Shown here one piece after another: positions 1-6,515 of a stretch of 7,462 nt of DNA. Numbering within the stretch: position 1 is the stretch's first letter; the number at the start of each line of letters is the position of its first letter. The stretch is from Gammaproteobacteria bacterium (lineage in GTDB: Bacteria > Pseudomonadota > Gammaproteobacteria > Xanthomonadales > Xanthomonadaceae), in contig JAAZHF010000335.1 in assembly GCA_012510865.1 (NCBI GenBank), positions 1-7,462 of the forward strand, given 5' to 3'. A program made the translations under genes and the position numbers. The notes below the pieces were generated by a model that was not told where the DNA came from, ran no database searches, and saw nothing but the letters and a program-made list of their open reading frames with translations.

Positions 1-669
1 GGCAAGCACGAGCTCCTGGACGTGGTCCGCAACGTCCTGCCCGACGGCGTCCGCGCGATCTTCGTCACCCAGGCCGAGGCGCTGGGGCTCGGCCACGCCG
101 TGCTCTGCGCCAGGCCGGTGGTCGGCGACGAACCCTTCGCGGTGATCCTTCCCGACGACCTCATCTGGAACCGCGGCCCGGGCGCGCTGCGGCAGATGGC
201 CGACGTGGCCGAGGCCAGCGGGTGCAGCGTCATCGCGACCCAGGAAGTGCCGGCTGAACAGGTGTCCAGCTACGGCATCGTGGCCACCGACGCGTTCGAG
301 GACCGCCAGGGGGGCATCACCGCGATCGTCGAGAAGCCGGCGCCCGCGGATGCCCCGAGCAACCTGGCCGTGGTCGGCCGCTACGTGCTGTCCCCGCGGA
401 TCTTCGATTTGCTGGAGGCCACGCGCCCCGGCGCGGGGGGCGAGATCCAGCTGACCGACGCCATCTCGGCCCTGCTGGCCGAGGAGCGCGTGCTGGCATA
501 CCACTTCCTCGGCACCCGGTTCGATTGCGGCACCCATATCGGCCTGATCGAAGCGACCATCCGCCATGCCCTGGACCACGAGAAGCTGAGCGAGGCGGCG
601 CAGGGGTTCATGAGGGATGCGCTGGCTGAACTCGGGGTGGCCGATCCGGAGGCCCTGGCGAGTGGGTGA
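1..669 (+). CDS. galU: UTP--glucose-1-phosphate uridylyltransferase (UDP-glucose pyrophosphorylase), 3' part
   Basis: Catalyses UTP + glucose-1-phosphate to UDP-glucose + diphosphate in the cytoplasm, feeding exopolysaccharide, LPS and trehalose/glycan synthesis. The 5' end lies outside the window; the reading frame is open from base 1 (first residues GKHELLDV), leaving 222 visible residues of a family that is usually about 290-300 long. Visible nucleotidyltransferase motifs, in order, are QAEALGLGHAV (nucleotide and sugar binding loop), VILPDDLIW (metal-site Asp region), SSYGIV, an EKP tripeptide, VVGRYVL, GGEIQLTDAI and FDCGTHIGLIEA. The last is the xanthomonad-like version of the usual DCGxxxGY segment. 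The stop is TGA at 667-669, and a promoter for the next gene overlaps it. No terminator hairpin follows the stop, so some read-through into the next gene is possible. The identification is secure; only the N-terminus is missing. Confidence 0.95.
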   Translation, partial: GKHELLDVVRNVLPDGVRAIFVTQAEALGLGHAVLCARPVVGDEPFAVILPDDLIWNRGPGALRQMADVAEASGCSVIATQEVPAEQVSSYGIVATDAFEDRQGGITAIVEKPAPADAPSNLAVVGRYVLSPRIFDLLEATRPGAGGEIQLTDAISALLAEERVLAYHFLGTRFDCGTHIGLIEATIRHALDHEKLSEAAQGFMRDALAELGVADPEALASG

Positions 670-695
670 CATTGTCCGGAGCACAGGGTTATATT
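666..695 (+). promoter_or_regulatory. Predicted sigma70 promoter for the secreted-protein gene
   Basis: A GTGACA box (666-671, 5/6 to TTGACA) and a TATATT box (690-695, 5/6 to TATAAT) are separated by 18 bp. The -35 box overlaps the galU stop codon. The expected start is near 702, giving a 5' leader of about 67 bases before the ATG at 769. The match is good for GC-rich DNA, but it is inferred from sequence only. Confidence 0.5.
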
Positions 696-768
696 CGCCC
701 GGTCAGGAGGGGTGCGACGACGTGCCCAGATTGCTTGACAAGCACACTACCTAGGGAGAGACCGCTTC

Positions 769-1299
769 ATGAAGCTTGCAACAACTATCGCGGGCCTGAC
801 GCTCGCCGTCGCAGCCGTTTACAGCGTGCCCGCCACCGCCCAGGAATTCCACGCGAACGCGTCCCAGCCGGCCGCCCGCTGCCAGGCCGCCCTTCCCGTG
901 TTCGACGGACAGATCCGCAAGCGCCCGCTCTCGGTCCAGAACGAGGGCACGCGCGGGGCCTTCATCACCTGTGGCTTCGAGTTCAACGCCGGCAACGCCG
1001 TGAACTTCGCCCCGGTCATGGTCGACACCTATTTCTACAATGCCAACGACGCGGACGCGACCGTCACCTGCACCGGCGTGACCGGCTGGAACGGCGGTGA
1101 CAACGAGCAGGTCGCGCTGGAGCTGGTCATCCCCAGCCGCAGCACCGATCCGACGGACGGGAACCTGACCTGGTTCGACACCGACTTCGAAGGCGGTGGC
1201 ATGGAGACCAGCCTGATCGCGATCAGCTGCCTGCTGCCCCCGGGCGTCGGCATCAACGACACCTACATCTGGTGGGAAGTCCCCGGCGAGCCGGTCTGA
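769..1299 (+). CDS. Secreted four-cysteine protein of unknown function
   Basis: This is a 176-residue protein I cannot assign to a named family. Residues 1-24 form a clear Sec signal peptide: Lys2, a hydrophobic core (about residues 7-20), and an ATA box giving likely signal peptidase I cleavage before Gln25. The mature part (about 152 residues) is rich in short beta-type stretches, Asn, Asp and Gly. It has four cysteines (Cys38, Cys68, Cys101, Cys154), which could make two disulfides in the periplasm or outside. A conserved-looking patch QAALPVFDGQIRKRPLSV follows Cys38. From memory, similar short proteins occur in other Xanthomonadaceae, but no function is known to me. The ATG is preceded by AGGGAGAG (753-760) at good spacing. 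The gene has its own predicted promoter (666-695) and a strong terminator (1325-1355), so it is probably monocistronic. Confidence 0.85.
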   Translation: MKLATTIAGLTLAVAAVYSVPATAQEFHANASQPAARCQAALPVFDGQIRKRPLSVQNEGTRGAFITCGFEFNAGNAVNFAPVMVDTYFYNANDADATVTCTGVTGWNGGDNEQVALELVIPSRSTDPTDGNLTWFDTDFEGGGMETSLIAISCLLPPGVGINDTYIWWEVPGEPV

Positions 1300-1324
1300 G
1301 TCCCGCGGGATCCAGGCCAGCATG

Positions 1325-1355
1325 AAGGGGTGCCGGGCGACCGGCACCCCTTTCT
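1325..1355 (+). terminator. Intrinsic terminator of the secreted-protein gene
   Basis: There is a perfect 12-bp stem: AAGGGGTGCCGG (1325-1336) pairs with CCGGCACCCCTT (1341-1352) around a GCGA tetraloop of the stable GNRA type. The run TTTCTT follows (1351-1356). It starts 25 bases after the stop at 1299 and is the clearest terminator in the window. It also shows that an upstream ATG at 1322 is not the start of the next gene. Confidence 0.9.
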
Positions 1356-1471
1356 TGTATGCGCATCCTCACGCACCGTTGCCCGCGACACGCGCGCGCA
1401 GGCATCATTTCCGCCCGGTCCCGGCGCGCCTCCGGGCCCGCCCCCGCCAGCCAGCAGGTCATCCACGCACC

Positions 1472-2071
1472 ATGAAGCCGAACAGCCTGACCCCCCTCAT
1501 CGCCGCCGGCGCGATCGTACTGGTCGTCGTCACCGCGACCTTCGTCCTGCGGGGACGCGACGGCCCGTCGGCCCCCGCGGCCGGAGCATCGGCCGCCATC
1601 GAAGCGGTCGACGCGGCCGCCGCCGGGCAGGCACCGCCGTCCGCGCGCCAGCCGCCATCGGACCGCCTGCAAGGGACACCGGTCGTCCATCCCCAGGACC
1701 ATGTCGCGCGCCGCGCGGAAATGCGCAGGCAGCACGAGGAAAGGACCGCGCGCCTGCGCGAAGAGTCCATCCAGCGCTATGCCAGCGAGCAGGTGGACCC
1801 GCAGTGGGCGCCGCAGAAGGAGGGCGAACTCAACACCGTCGCCGACAATCCGCTCTTCGAGGAGGCAGGCGCGAAGCCCACCAGCCTGAGCATCGACTGC
1901 CGCACCAGCATGTGCCGGATCGACGGGCAGTTCGCCGACCGCGGCAACGCCGAGGACTGGATCCTCATGTACATGGCCAGCGTCGGCAAGGCGATGCCGA
2001 ACTCGGTGGTGTCGCGCCGGGTCAATCCCGACGGCAGCATCCGGGTGGAGATCTACGGCCGGGCGCGCTGA
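1472..2071 (+). CDS. Membrane-anchored protein of unknown function with C-terminal CX4C domain
   Basis: A 199-residue protein I do not recognise. Residues 9-26 form one hydrophobic transmembrane helix near the N-terminus, with RGR just after it. Residues about 30-70 are an Ala/Pro-rich linker. Residues about 78-108 are highly charged (VARRAEMRRQHEERTARLRE) and likely helical or coiled coil. Residues about 125-199 form a compact alpha/beta domain containing CRTSMC (Cys143, Cys148) and ending in a strand-like IRVEIYGRAR. By topology this C-terminal domain is probably periplasmic, where the two cysteines could form a disulfide. I chose the ATG at 1472 because the frame upstream (from 1322) runs through the preceding terminator and encodes Arg-rich low-complexity sequence, while 1472 starts directly before the membrane helix. 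The ribosome binding site is weak (CAGG near 1455). Only a poor promoter candidate (TTGCCC 1379, CATCAT 1403) is visible. Confidence 0.75.
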   Translation: MKPNSLTPLIAAGAIVLVVVTATFVLRGRDGPSAPAAGASAAIEAVDAAAAGQAPPSARQPPSDRLQGTPVVHPQDHVARRAEMRRQHEERTARLREESIQRYASEQVDPQWAPQKEGELNTVADNPLFEEAGAKPTSLSIDCRTSMCRIDGQFADRGNAEDWILMYMASVGKAMPNSVVSRRVNPDGSIRVEIYGRAR

Positions 2072-2098
2072 GCAACGCAGGACCGGCAGCCGGCAGGG

Positions 2099-2120
2099 AA
2101 GGGGCGCGGTGGCGCCCCTT
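2099..2120. terminator. Shared hairpin between convergent genes
   Basis: AAGGGGCGC (2099-2107) pairs perfectly with GCGCCCCTT (2112-2120) around a 4-base loop. It lies between the plus-strand stop at 2071 and the minus-strand fadA stop at 2126, so it can end transcripts from both sides. Neither side has a T run beyond the TT/AA ends of the stem, so it may be a weak terminator or a 3'-end stabilising structure. Confidence 0.6.
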
Positions 2121-2125
2121 CGCCG

Positions 2126-3331
2126 TCAGAGGGCCTCGAAGATCCCGGCCGCGCCCATGCCGGTGCCGATGCACATCGTCACCATGCCGTACTTCTGCTT
2201 CCTGCGGCGCATGCCATGGACGATGGTGGCGGTGCGCACGGCGCCGGTCGCGCCCAGCGGATGGCCCAGCGCGATCGCCCCGCCCAGCGGATTGACCTTG
2301 TCGGGGTCGAGCTCCGAATCGCGGATCACCGCCAGCGCCTGCGCCGCGAAGGCTTCGTTGAGTTCGATCCAGTCGAGCTGGTCCCGGGTCAGGCCGGCCT
2401 GCCGGAGCGCCTTCGGGATCGCGGCGATGGGGCCGATGCCCATCACCTCCGGGCGCACGCCCGCGACCGAGAACGAGACGAAGCGGGCCAGCGGCGTCAG
2501 GCCGTAGTCCTTGATCGCCTGCTCCGAGGCCACCAGCACCGCGCCCGCGCCGTCGCTCATCTGCGACGAGTTGCCGGCGGTCACGGTGCCGCCGAACTGC
2601 CCGTTGCGGAACACCGGGCGCAGCTTCGACAGGCCTTCCATGGACGTGTCCGGGCGCGGCCCTTCATCCTGCTCGACAAGCAGCTTCCTGACCTTGACGG
2701 TGTTGGCGCCGAGGTCCGGGATGCGCGCCACCACCTCCAGCGGCGAGATCTCGTCGCGGAACTCGCCGGCCTTCTGAGCCGCGAGCGCCTTCTGGTGCGA
2801 TGCCAGCGCGAAGGCGTCCTGGTCCTCGCGCGAGACCTTCCACTCCTCGGCCACCTTCTCCGCGGTGATGCCCATGCCGTAGGCGATGGCCACGTGGTCG
2901 TCGCGGAACACCGCCGGCGACAGTGCCACCTTGTTGCCCATCATCGGCACCATGCTCATCGACTCGGTGCCCCCGGCCAGCACCAGGTCGGCGTTGCCAA
3001 GCCGCACCTGGTCGGCGGCCAGCGCCACGGCCTGGAGGCCGGAGGAGCAGAAGCGGTTGATGGTCTGCGCGGCCACGGTGTCGGGCAGGCCGGCCAGCAG
3101 CACGCCGATGCGCGCCACGTTCATGCCCTGTTCGCCCTCGGGCATCGCACAGCCGATGATGGCGTCGTCGATGCGATCGACGTCGATGCCCGGCGCCTGG
3201 GCCACGACGCTCTTCAGCACGTGGGCCAGCATGTCGTCGGGGCGGGTGTTGCGGAACACGCCCTTCGGCGCCTTGCCCACCGGGGTCCGGGTGGCGGCGA
3301 CGATGTAGGCGTCCTGGATCTGCTTGCTCAT
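2126..3331 (-). CDS. fadA: Acetyl-CoA C-acyltransferase (3-ketoacyl-CoA thiolase)
   Basis: Last step of beta-oxidation: thiolytic cleavage of 3-ketoacyl-CoA by CoA, giving acetyl-CoA and a chain shortened by two carbons. The 401 residues are normal for a degradative thiolase. The N-terminal half carries the nucleophile in NRFCSSGLQA (Cys95), followed by LAGGTESMS. The C-terminal half has NEAFAAQ (335-341), GGAIALGHPLGATG with catalytic His357, and MCIGTGMGAAG with the second catalytic Cys387. All expected catalytic residues are present. The start MSKQIQDAYIVAA fits the family and is preceded by AGAGGA. An upstream in-frame ATG at 3427 would overlap the fadN 3' end and encodes Arg-rich sequence. 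The gene begins 25 bases after the fadN stop, so it is very likely co-transcribed, and the two proteins may form a trifunctional-type complex (inferred). Confidence 0.95.
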   Translation of the reverse strand: MSKQIQDAYIVAATRTPVGKAPKGVFRNTRPDDMLAHVLKSVVAQAPGIDVDRIDDAIIGCAMPEGEQGMNVARIGVLLAGLPDTVAAQTINRFCSSGLQAVALAADQVRLGNADLVLAGGTESMSMVPMMGNKVALSPAVFRDDHVAIAYGMGITAEKVAEEWKVSREDQDAFALASHQKALAAQKAGEFRDEISPLEVVARIPDLGANTVKVRKLLVEQDEGPRPDTSMEGLSKLRPVFRNGQFGGTVTAGNSSQMSDGAGAVLVASEQAIKDYGLTPLARFVSFSVAGVRPEVMGIGPIAAIPKALRQAGLTRDQLDWIELNEAFAAQALAVIRDSELDPDKVNPLGGAIALGHPLGATGAVRTATIVHGMRRRKQKYGMVTMCIGTGMGAAGIFEAL

Positions 3332-3356
3332 GGGGTGTCCTCTTCTCGTCGTCCGG

Positions 3357-5729
3357 TCAGTTGCGCAGCGGCTTGCCGGTCCTGAGCATGTGCGCGATGC
3401 GGGCCTGGGTCTGTTCCTGCTGGGCAAGCTCGACGAAGTGCTGGCGCTCGAGCCGCAGCAGCCAGTCCTCGTCGACCACTGCGTTGCGGTCGACCTCGCC
3501 GCCGCTCACCACCGTGGCGATGCGGCGGGCGATCTCGTAGTCGTATTCGCTGATGAAGCGGCCCTCGAGCATGTTCTCCAGCAGCATGCGGAAGGTCGCG
3601 ATGCCGACGTCGCCGGCGACGCGGATGCGGCGCGCGGGCAGGGGCGGGCGGTAGCCGGCCTCCGCCAGGCCGCGCGCCTCCTCCCGGGCGATGTGCAGCA
3701 GCTCGTGTGCGTGGAAGGCGACCGTGTCCTGCGGACGCATGAGGCCGAGTTCCTTCGCCTCCAGCGCCGAGGTCGACACCTTCGCCATGGCCACCGTCTC
3801 GAACCAGCCCTTGAGCTCCGCGAACACGTCGCCGGTGCCCCCGGCGGCCTCGGAGGCGCGCACGGCCAGCTCCTTCAGCCCGCCGCCGGCCGGCAGCAGG
3901 CCCACGCCGGCCTCGACCAGGCCGATGTAGCTCTCCAGGTGGGCCACGGTGCGCGCGGAGTGCATCTGGAACTCGCAGCCGCCGCCCAGGGCCAGGCCGC
4001 GCACGGCGGCCACCACCGGCACCAGCGAGTACTTGATCGCCTGGCTGGTGGCCTGGAAGTTGGCGACCATGGCCTCGAAGGCGTCGACCTTGCCCGCCTG
4101 GAGCAGGCCCAGCGCGCCGGCCAGGTCGGCGCCGGCCGAGAAGGGCTCCTTCGGCTGCCAGATCACCAGGCCGGCGAAGTCGCGCTCGGCGCGCCGCACC
4201 GCTTCCTGCAGGCCGTCCAGGACCTGGTCGGACACGGTGTGCATCTTGGTCTTGAACGAGGCCACGGCGATGTCGTCGCCGTCGGTCCACAGGCGGATGC
4301 CGTCGTTCTCGAAGACGGTCTCGCCCTGCGGGAAGGACTCGCCGAGCAGCGGGTCGGGGAAGCGCTGGCGCTTGTAGACGGGCAGGGCGGAGCGGGGCAG
4401 GCGGGCGTTCTTGCCCGGGCTGTAGCTGCCCTCGGCCGAGTGCACGCCCTCGCGCCCGTCGAAGACCCAGTCCGGCAGCGGCGCATCGCTCATGGCCTTG
4501 CCGGCCACGATGTCGTCGGCGATCCACTGCGCGACCTGCTTCCAGCCGGCCGCCTGCCAGGTCTCGAACGGACCCAGCGACCAGCCGTAGCCCCAGCGGA
4601 TGGCCAGGTCGACGTCGCGCGCGGTCTCGGCGATGTCGGCGAGGTGGTAGGCGCTGTAATGGAACAGGTCGCGGAACACCCCCCAGAGGAACCTGGCCTG
4701 CGGATGGTCGCTGGCGCGCAGGGCGGCGAACTTCGCCACCGGGTCCTTCGTCTTCAGGATCTCGACCACCTCCGGCGCCGCCGCGCGGTCGGCCGGGCGG
4801 TAGTCCTGCGTCTCCAGGTCGAGCACGAGGATGTCCTTGCCGACCTTGCGGAAGATGCCGGCTCCGGCCTTCTGGCCCAGCGCGCCCTTCTCCACCAGCG
4901 CGGTGAGCCACTTCGGCGACTTGAAGTACGTGTGCCAGGGATCGTCGGGGAGGGTGTCGGCCATCGTCCTGATGACGTGGCCCATCGTGTCCAGGCCGAC
5001 GACGTCGGAGGTGCGATAGGTCGCCGACTTCGGGCGGCCGACCAGCGGACCGGTCAGCGCATCGACCTCGTCGAAGCCCAGGCCGCTCTCCTGCGTGTGG
5101 TGGATCGTCGACAGGATCGAGAACACGCCGATCCGGTTGCCGATGAAGTTCGGGGTGTCGCGCGCGTACACCACGCCCTTGCCGAGCGTGGTCGTGAGGA
5201 AAGCCTCCAGGCCCTGGAGCACCTCCTTGTCGGTGGTCCGGGCCGGGATCAGCTCGGCCAGGTGCATGTAGCGCGGCGGGTTGAAGAAGTGCACGCCGCA
5301 GAAGCGCGGGCGCAGCCGGGCGGGCAGCGCCTCGGCCAGCTTGTTGATGCCGAGCCCGGAGGTGTTGCTCGCCAGCACGGCGTGGTCGGCCAGGAAGGGC
5401 GCGATCTTCTCGTACAGCTCCTTCTTCCAGTCGATGCGCTCGGCGATCGCCTCGATCACCAGGTCGCAGTCCCGGAGCCGCTTCAGTCCCAGCTCGTAGT
5501 TGGACGGGGTGATCGCCGACGCAAGCGACTTCGAGGCCAGCGGGGCGGGGCTGAGCTTGCCGAGGTTGGCGATGGCGCGGTTGACGATGCCGTTCGGGTC
5601 GCCCTCCTTGGCCGGGAGGTCGAAGAGGACGGTGTCGACGCCGGCATTGGTCAGGTGGGCAGCGATCTGGGCCCCCATCACGCCGGCGCCGAGGACCGCG
5701 GCGCGACGTACAAGCAGTTTGTCAGCCAT
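3357..5729 (-). CDS. fadN: Bifunctional 3-hydroxyacyl-CoA dehydrogenase / enoyl-CoA hydratase (FadN-type)
   Basis: Carries out hydration of trans-2-enoyl-CoA and NAD-dependent oxidation of L-3-hydroxyacyl-CoA in beta-oxidation. The 790 residues are ordered dehydrogenase first, hydratase last. Residues 10-37 form a Rossmann dinucleotide fold with GAGVMG (14-19) and Asp37. SNTSGL (121-126), catalytic His147 in HFFNPP and partner Glu159 follow. GVVYARDTPNFIGNRI (185-200) leads into the helical dehydrogenase C-terminal part. The crotonase-type domain spans about 470-700, with FSAGADL (530-536), GLALGGGCEF (578-587, Glu586) and IGLVEAGVGLLP (602-613, Glu606) giving the two acid/base glutamates. 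This order and length match Bacillus FadN, not Escherichia coli FadB, where the hydratase is N-terminal; databases may still call it fadB. The ATG at 5729 has an excellent AAGGAG (5739-5744) nine bases upstream. The gene starts 26 bases after the regulator stop. Confidence 0.93.
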   Translation of the reverse strand: MADKLLVRRAAVLGAGVMGAQIAAHLTNAGVDTVLFDLPAKEGDPNGIVNRAIANLGKLSPAPLASKSLASAITPSNYELGLKRLRDCDLVIEAIAERIDWKKELYEKIAPFLADHAVLASNTSGLGINKLAEALPARLRPRFCGVHFFNPPRYMHLAELIPARTTDKEVLQGLEAFLTTTLGKGVVYARDTPNFIGNRIGVFSILSTIHHTQESGLGFDEVDALTGPLVGRPKSATYRTSDVVGLDTMGHVIRTMADTLPDDPWHTYFKSPKWLTALVEKGALGQKAGAGIFRKVGKDILVLDLETQDYRPADRAAAPEVVEILKTKDPVAKFAALRASDHPQARFLWGVFRDLFHYSAYHLADIAETARDVDLAIRWGYGWSLGPFETWQAAGWKQVAQWIADDIVAGKAMSDAPLPDWVFDGREGVHSAEGSYSPGKNARLPRSALPVYKRQRFPDPLLGESFPQGETVFENDGIRLWTDGDDIAVASFKTKMHTVSDQVLDGLQEAVRRAERDFAGLVIWQPKEPFSAGADLAGALGLLQAGKVDAFEAMVANFQATSQAIKYSLVPVVAAVRGLALGGGCEFQMHSARTVAHLESYIGLVEAGVGLLPAGGGLKELAVRASEAAGGTGDVFAELKGWFETVAMAKVSTSALEAKELGLMRPQDTVAFHAHELLHIAREEARGLAEAGYRPPLPARRIRVAGDVGIATFRMLLENMLEGRFISEYDYEIARRIATVVSGGEVDRNAVVDEDWLLRLERQHFVELAQQEQTQARIAHMLRTGKPLRN

Positions 5730-5755
5730 GTGTTGCAACTCCTTGAATATGAAGG

Positions 5756-6373
5756 TCAGCTCTGGATGCCTGCGGCGGCGAAGCGGATCAGCTCCTCCGC
5801 CGCCCGCTTGCGGTGGGCGACCTCGGTGGTCCCGGGCGGGCGCTTGATCAGCCCGAAGTCGGGCATTGCATAGGTCAGGGCGCCCGCCAGGAAGTCCAGG
5901 CGCCAATACAGCTGTTCCTTGTCCAGGTGGGGCACGCAGTCCGCGATCGCGCGCGCGAACTCGCGGAGCACGTGGCCATACTGGTCGGAAAGGAACTTGC
6001 GCAGCCCGTCGTTCTTTTCGGCGTAGGCCCGGGCGATCACGCGGATGAAGGCGACGCCTCCCTGCCGGTCGCGGGCGAGGGCGAGCGCCGGCTCGATGAA
6101 GGCCGCCAGGACCGGCCGGAGCTCGCCCGGATGCGCCGAGCGGGCCTGTTCGAGCATCGCCAGGCGCTGGCTGCTCATCTCGTCCATGCGCCGCCGGAAG
6201 ACCTCGTTGATGAGGTTTTCCTTGCTGCCGAAGTGGTAGTTGACCGCGGCGATGTTCACGTCGGCGCGGCTGGTCACCTGGCGCAGGGAAGTCCCACCGA
6301 AGCCGTACTGCGCGAACAGTTCCTCGGCGGCGCCGAGGATGCGGTCCTTGGTCGAGAACTGGGTGCTTGCCAT
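5756..6373 (-). CDS. TetR-family regulator, PsrA-like fatty-acid-responsive repressor
   Basis: A DNA-binding repressor of 205 residues, a normal TetR length. Residues about 9-55 are the TetR helix-turn-helix region: ILGAAEELFAQYGFGGTSL, then a recognition helix around 37-48 (ADVNIAAVNYHF) and the family hallmark HFGSKENLI. The ligand domain contains LRKFLSDQYGHVLREF and LYWRLDFLAGALTYAM, which resemble, from memory, Pseudomonas PsrA segments. PsrA senses long-chain fatty acids or acyl-CoA and represses fadBA. It heads the operon, 26 bases upstream of fadN, and a perfect PsrA-pattern palindrome overlaps its predicted promoter. Autorepression with relief by acyl compounds is therefore the expected logic (inferred). 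The ribosome binding site is poor: AGGA at 6387-6390 lies 13 bases from the ATG, which would keep repressor levels low. The TetR call is firm; the PsrA assignment is probable. Confidence 0.9.
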   Translation of the reverse strand: MASTQFSTKDRILGAAEELFAQYGFGGTSLRQVTSRADVNIAAVNYHFGSKENLINEVFRRRMDEMSSQRLAMLEQARSAHPGELRPVLAAFIEPALALARDRQGGVAFIRVIARAYAEKNDGLRKFLSDQYGHVLREFARAIADCVPHLDKEQLYWRLDFLAGALTYAMPDFGLIKRPPGTTEVAHRKRAAEELIRFAAAGIQS

Positions 6374-6398
6374 GAACGGGGGCGGGTCCTGCCTGAAT

Positions 6399-6412
6399 CA
6401 AACGCTTGTTTG
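6399..6412. promoter_or_regulatory. PsrA-type operator palindrome over the tetR-fadN-fadA start
   Basis: CAAACGCTTGTTTG has perfect 5-bp arms (CAAAC 6399-6403, GTTTG 6408-6412) around a 4-base spacer. This fits the published PsrA consensus [C/G]AAAC-N2-4-GTTT[C/G]. It lies just downstream of the predicted minus-strand -10 box (6414-6419) and covers the expected transcription start near 6407, an ideal position for repression. I saw no second copy of the full palindrome in the window. Confidence 0.75.
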
Positions 6413-6413
6413 G

Positions 6414-6443
6414 ATACTAGGCGCCGGGCCTGCCCGCGGTCAA
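6414..6443 (-). promoter_or_regulatory. Predicted promoter of the tetR-fadN-fadA operon
   Basis: On the minus strand, TTGACC (6438-6443, 5/6 to consensus) and TAGTAT (6414-6419, 4/6) are separated by 18 bp. The expected start is near 6407, inside the palindromic operator, with a leader of about 34 bases before the ATG. The tight fit with the operator supports the assignment. Confidence 0.6.
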
Positions 6444-6447
6444 TCGC

Positions 6448-6470
6448 GCACGGACGCAGAAAGTCCGTGC
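6448..6470. repeat. 8-bp inverted repeat between the divergent promoters
   Basis: GCACGGAC (6448-6455) and GTCCGTGC (6463-6470) are perfect inverted arms around a 7-base AT-leaning spacer GCAGAAA. The centre (6459) lies about 44 bases upstream of the predicted ndk start and about 52 bases upstream of the predicted tetR start. There is no T run on either side, so it is not a typical terminator. A dimeric regulator site is possible, but no regulator is identified. Confidence 0.5.
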
Positions 6471-6490
6471 AGGCCGCGCATTCGATCCGG

Positions 6491-6496
6491 TAGAAT
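6491..6496 (+). promoter_or_regulatory. Predicted -10 element of the ndk promoter
   Basis: TAGAAT matches TATAAT at 5/6 and is the best -10 candidate between tetR and ndk; the start would be near 6503. No good -35 hexamer exists at 16-19 bp spacing (that area, 6466-6474, reads CGTGCAGGC). The promoter may therefore need an activator, possibly at the inverted repeat 6448-6470 that ends 20 bases upstream. The leader to the ndk ATG would be about 95 bases. Confidence 0.5.
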
Positions 6497-6515
6497 TACT
6501 CCAGCCTTGTCGGCT

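Noticed and set aside
735..740. Perfect TTGACA as a -35 box before the secreted-protein gene
   Set aside because: At 16-18 bp downstream the sequence is GAGACC-like, which is no -10 element and falls on the ribosome binding site; the 666-695 pair is better.
666..1100. Frame overlapping the galU stop and the secreted-protein gene
   Set aside because: Its translation is Arg-rich and out of frame with a gene that has a convincing signal peptide and ribosome site.
1322..1471. Upstream extension of the membrane-protein gene from the ATG at 1322
   Set aside because: It would translate the intrinsic terminator at 1325-1355 and an Arg/Pro/His-rich stretch; the ATG at 1472 directly precedes the membrane helix.
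2216..3385. Plus-strand 389-codon frame opposite fadA
   Set aside because: Shadow of fadA with Arg/His/Gly-rich low-complexity translation and no ribosome site.
3324..5873. Plus-strand 849-codon open frame opposite fadN and fadA
   Set aside because: It is antisense to two clear enzymes and its translation is rich in Arg, Gly, His, Leu and Val with no motif, as expected from the complement of GC-rich codons.
3357..6401. 1014-codon minus-strand frame extending fadN upstream to 6401
   Set aside because: The extra 224 residues lie over the tetR gene in another frame and are Arg/Pro/Gly-rich. MADK at 5729 has a strong ribosome site and begins the Rossmann domain exactly, so no fusion protein is implied.
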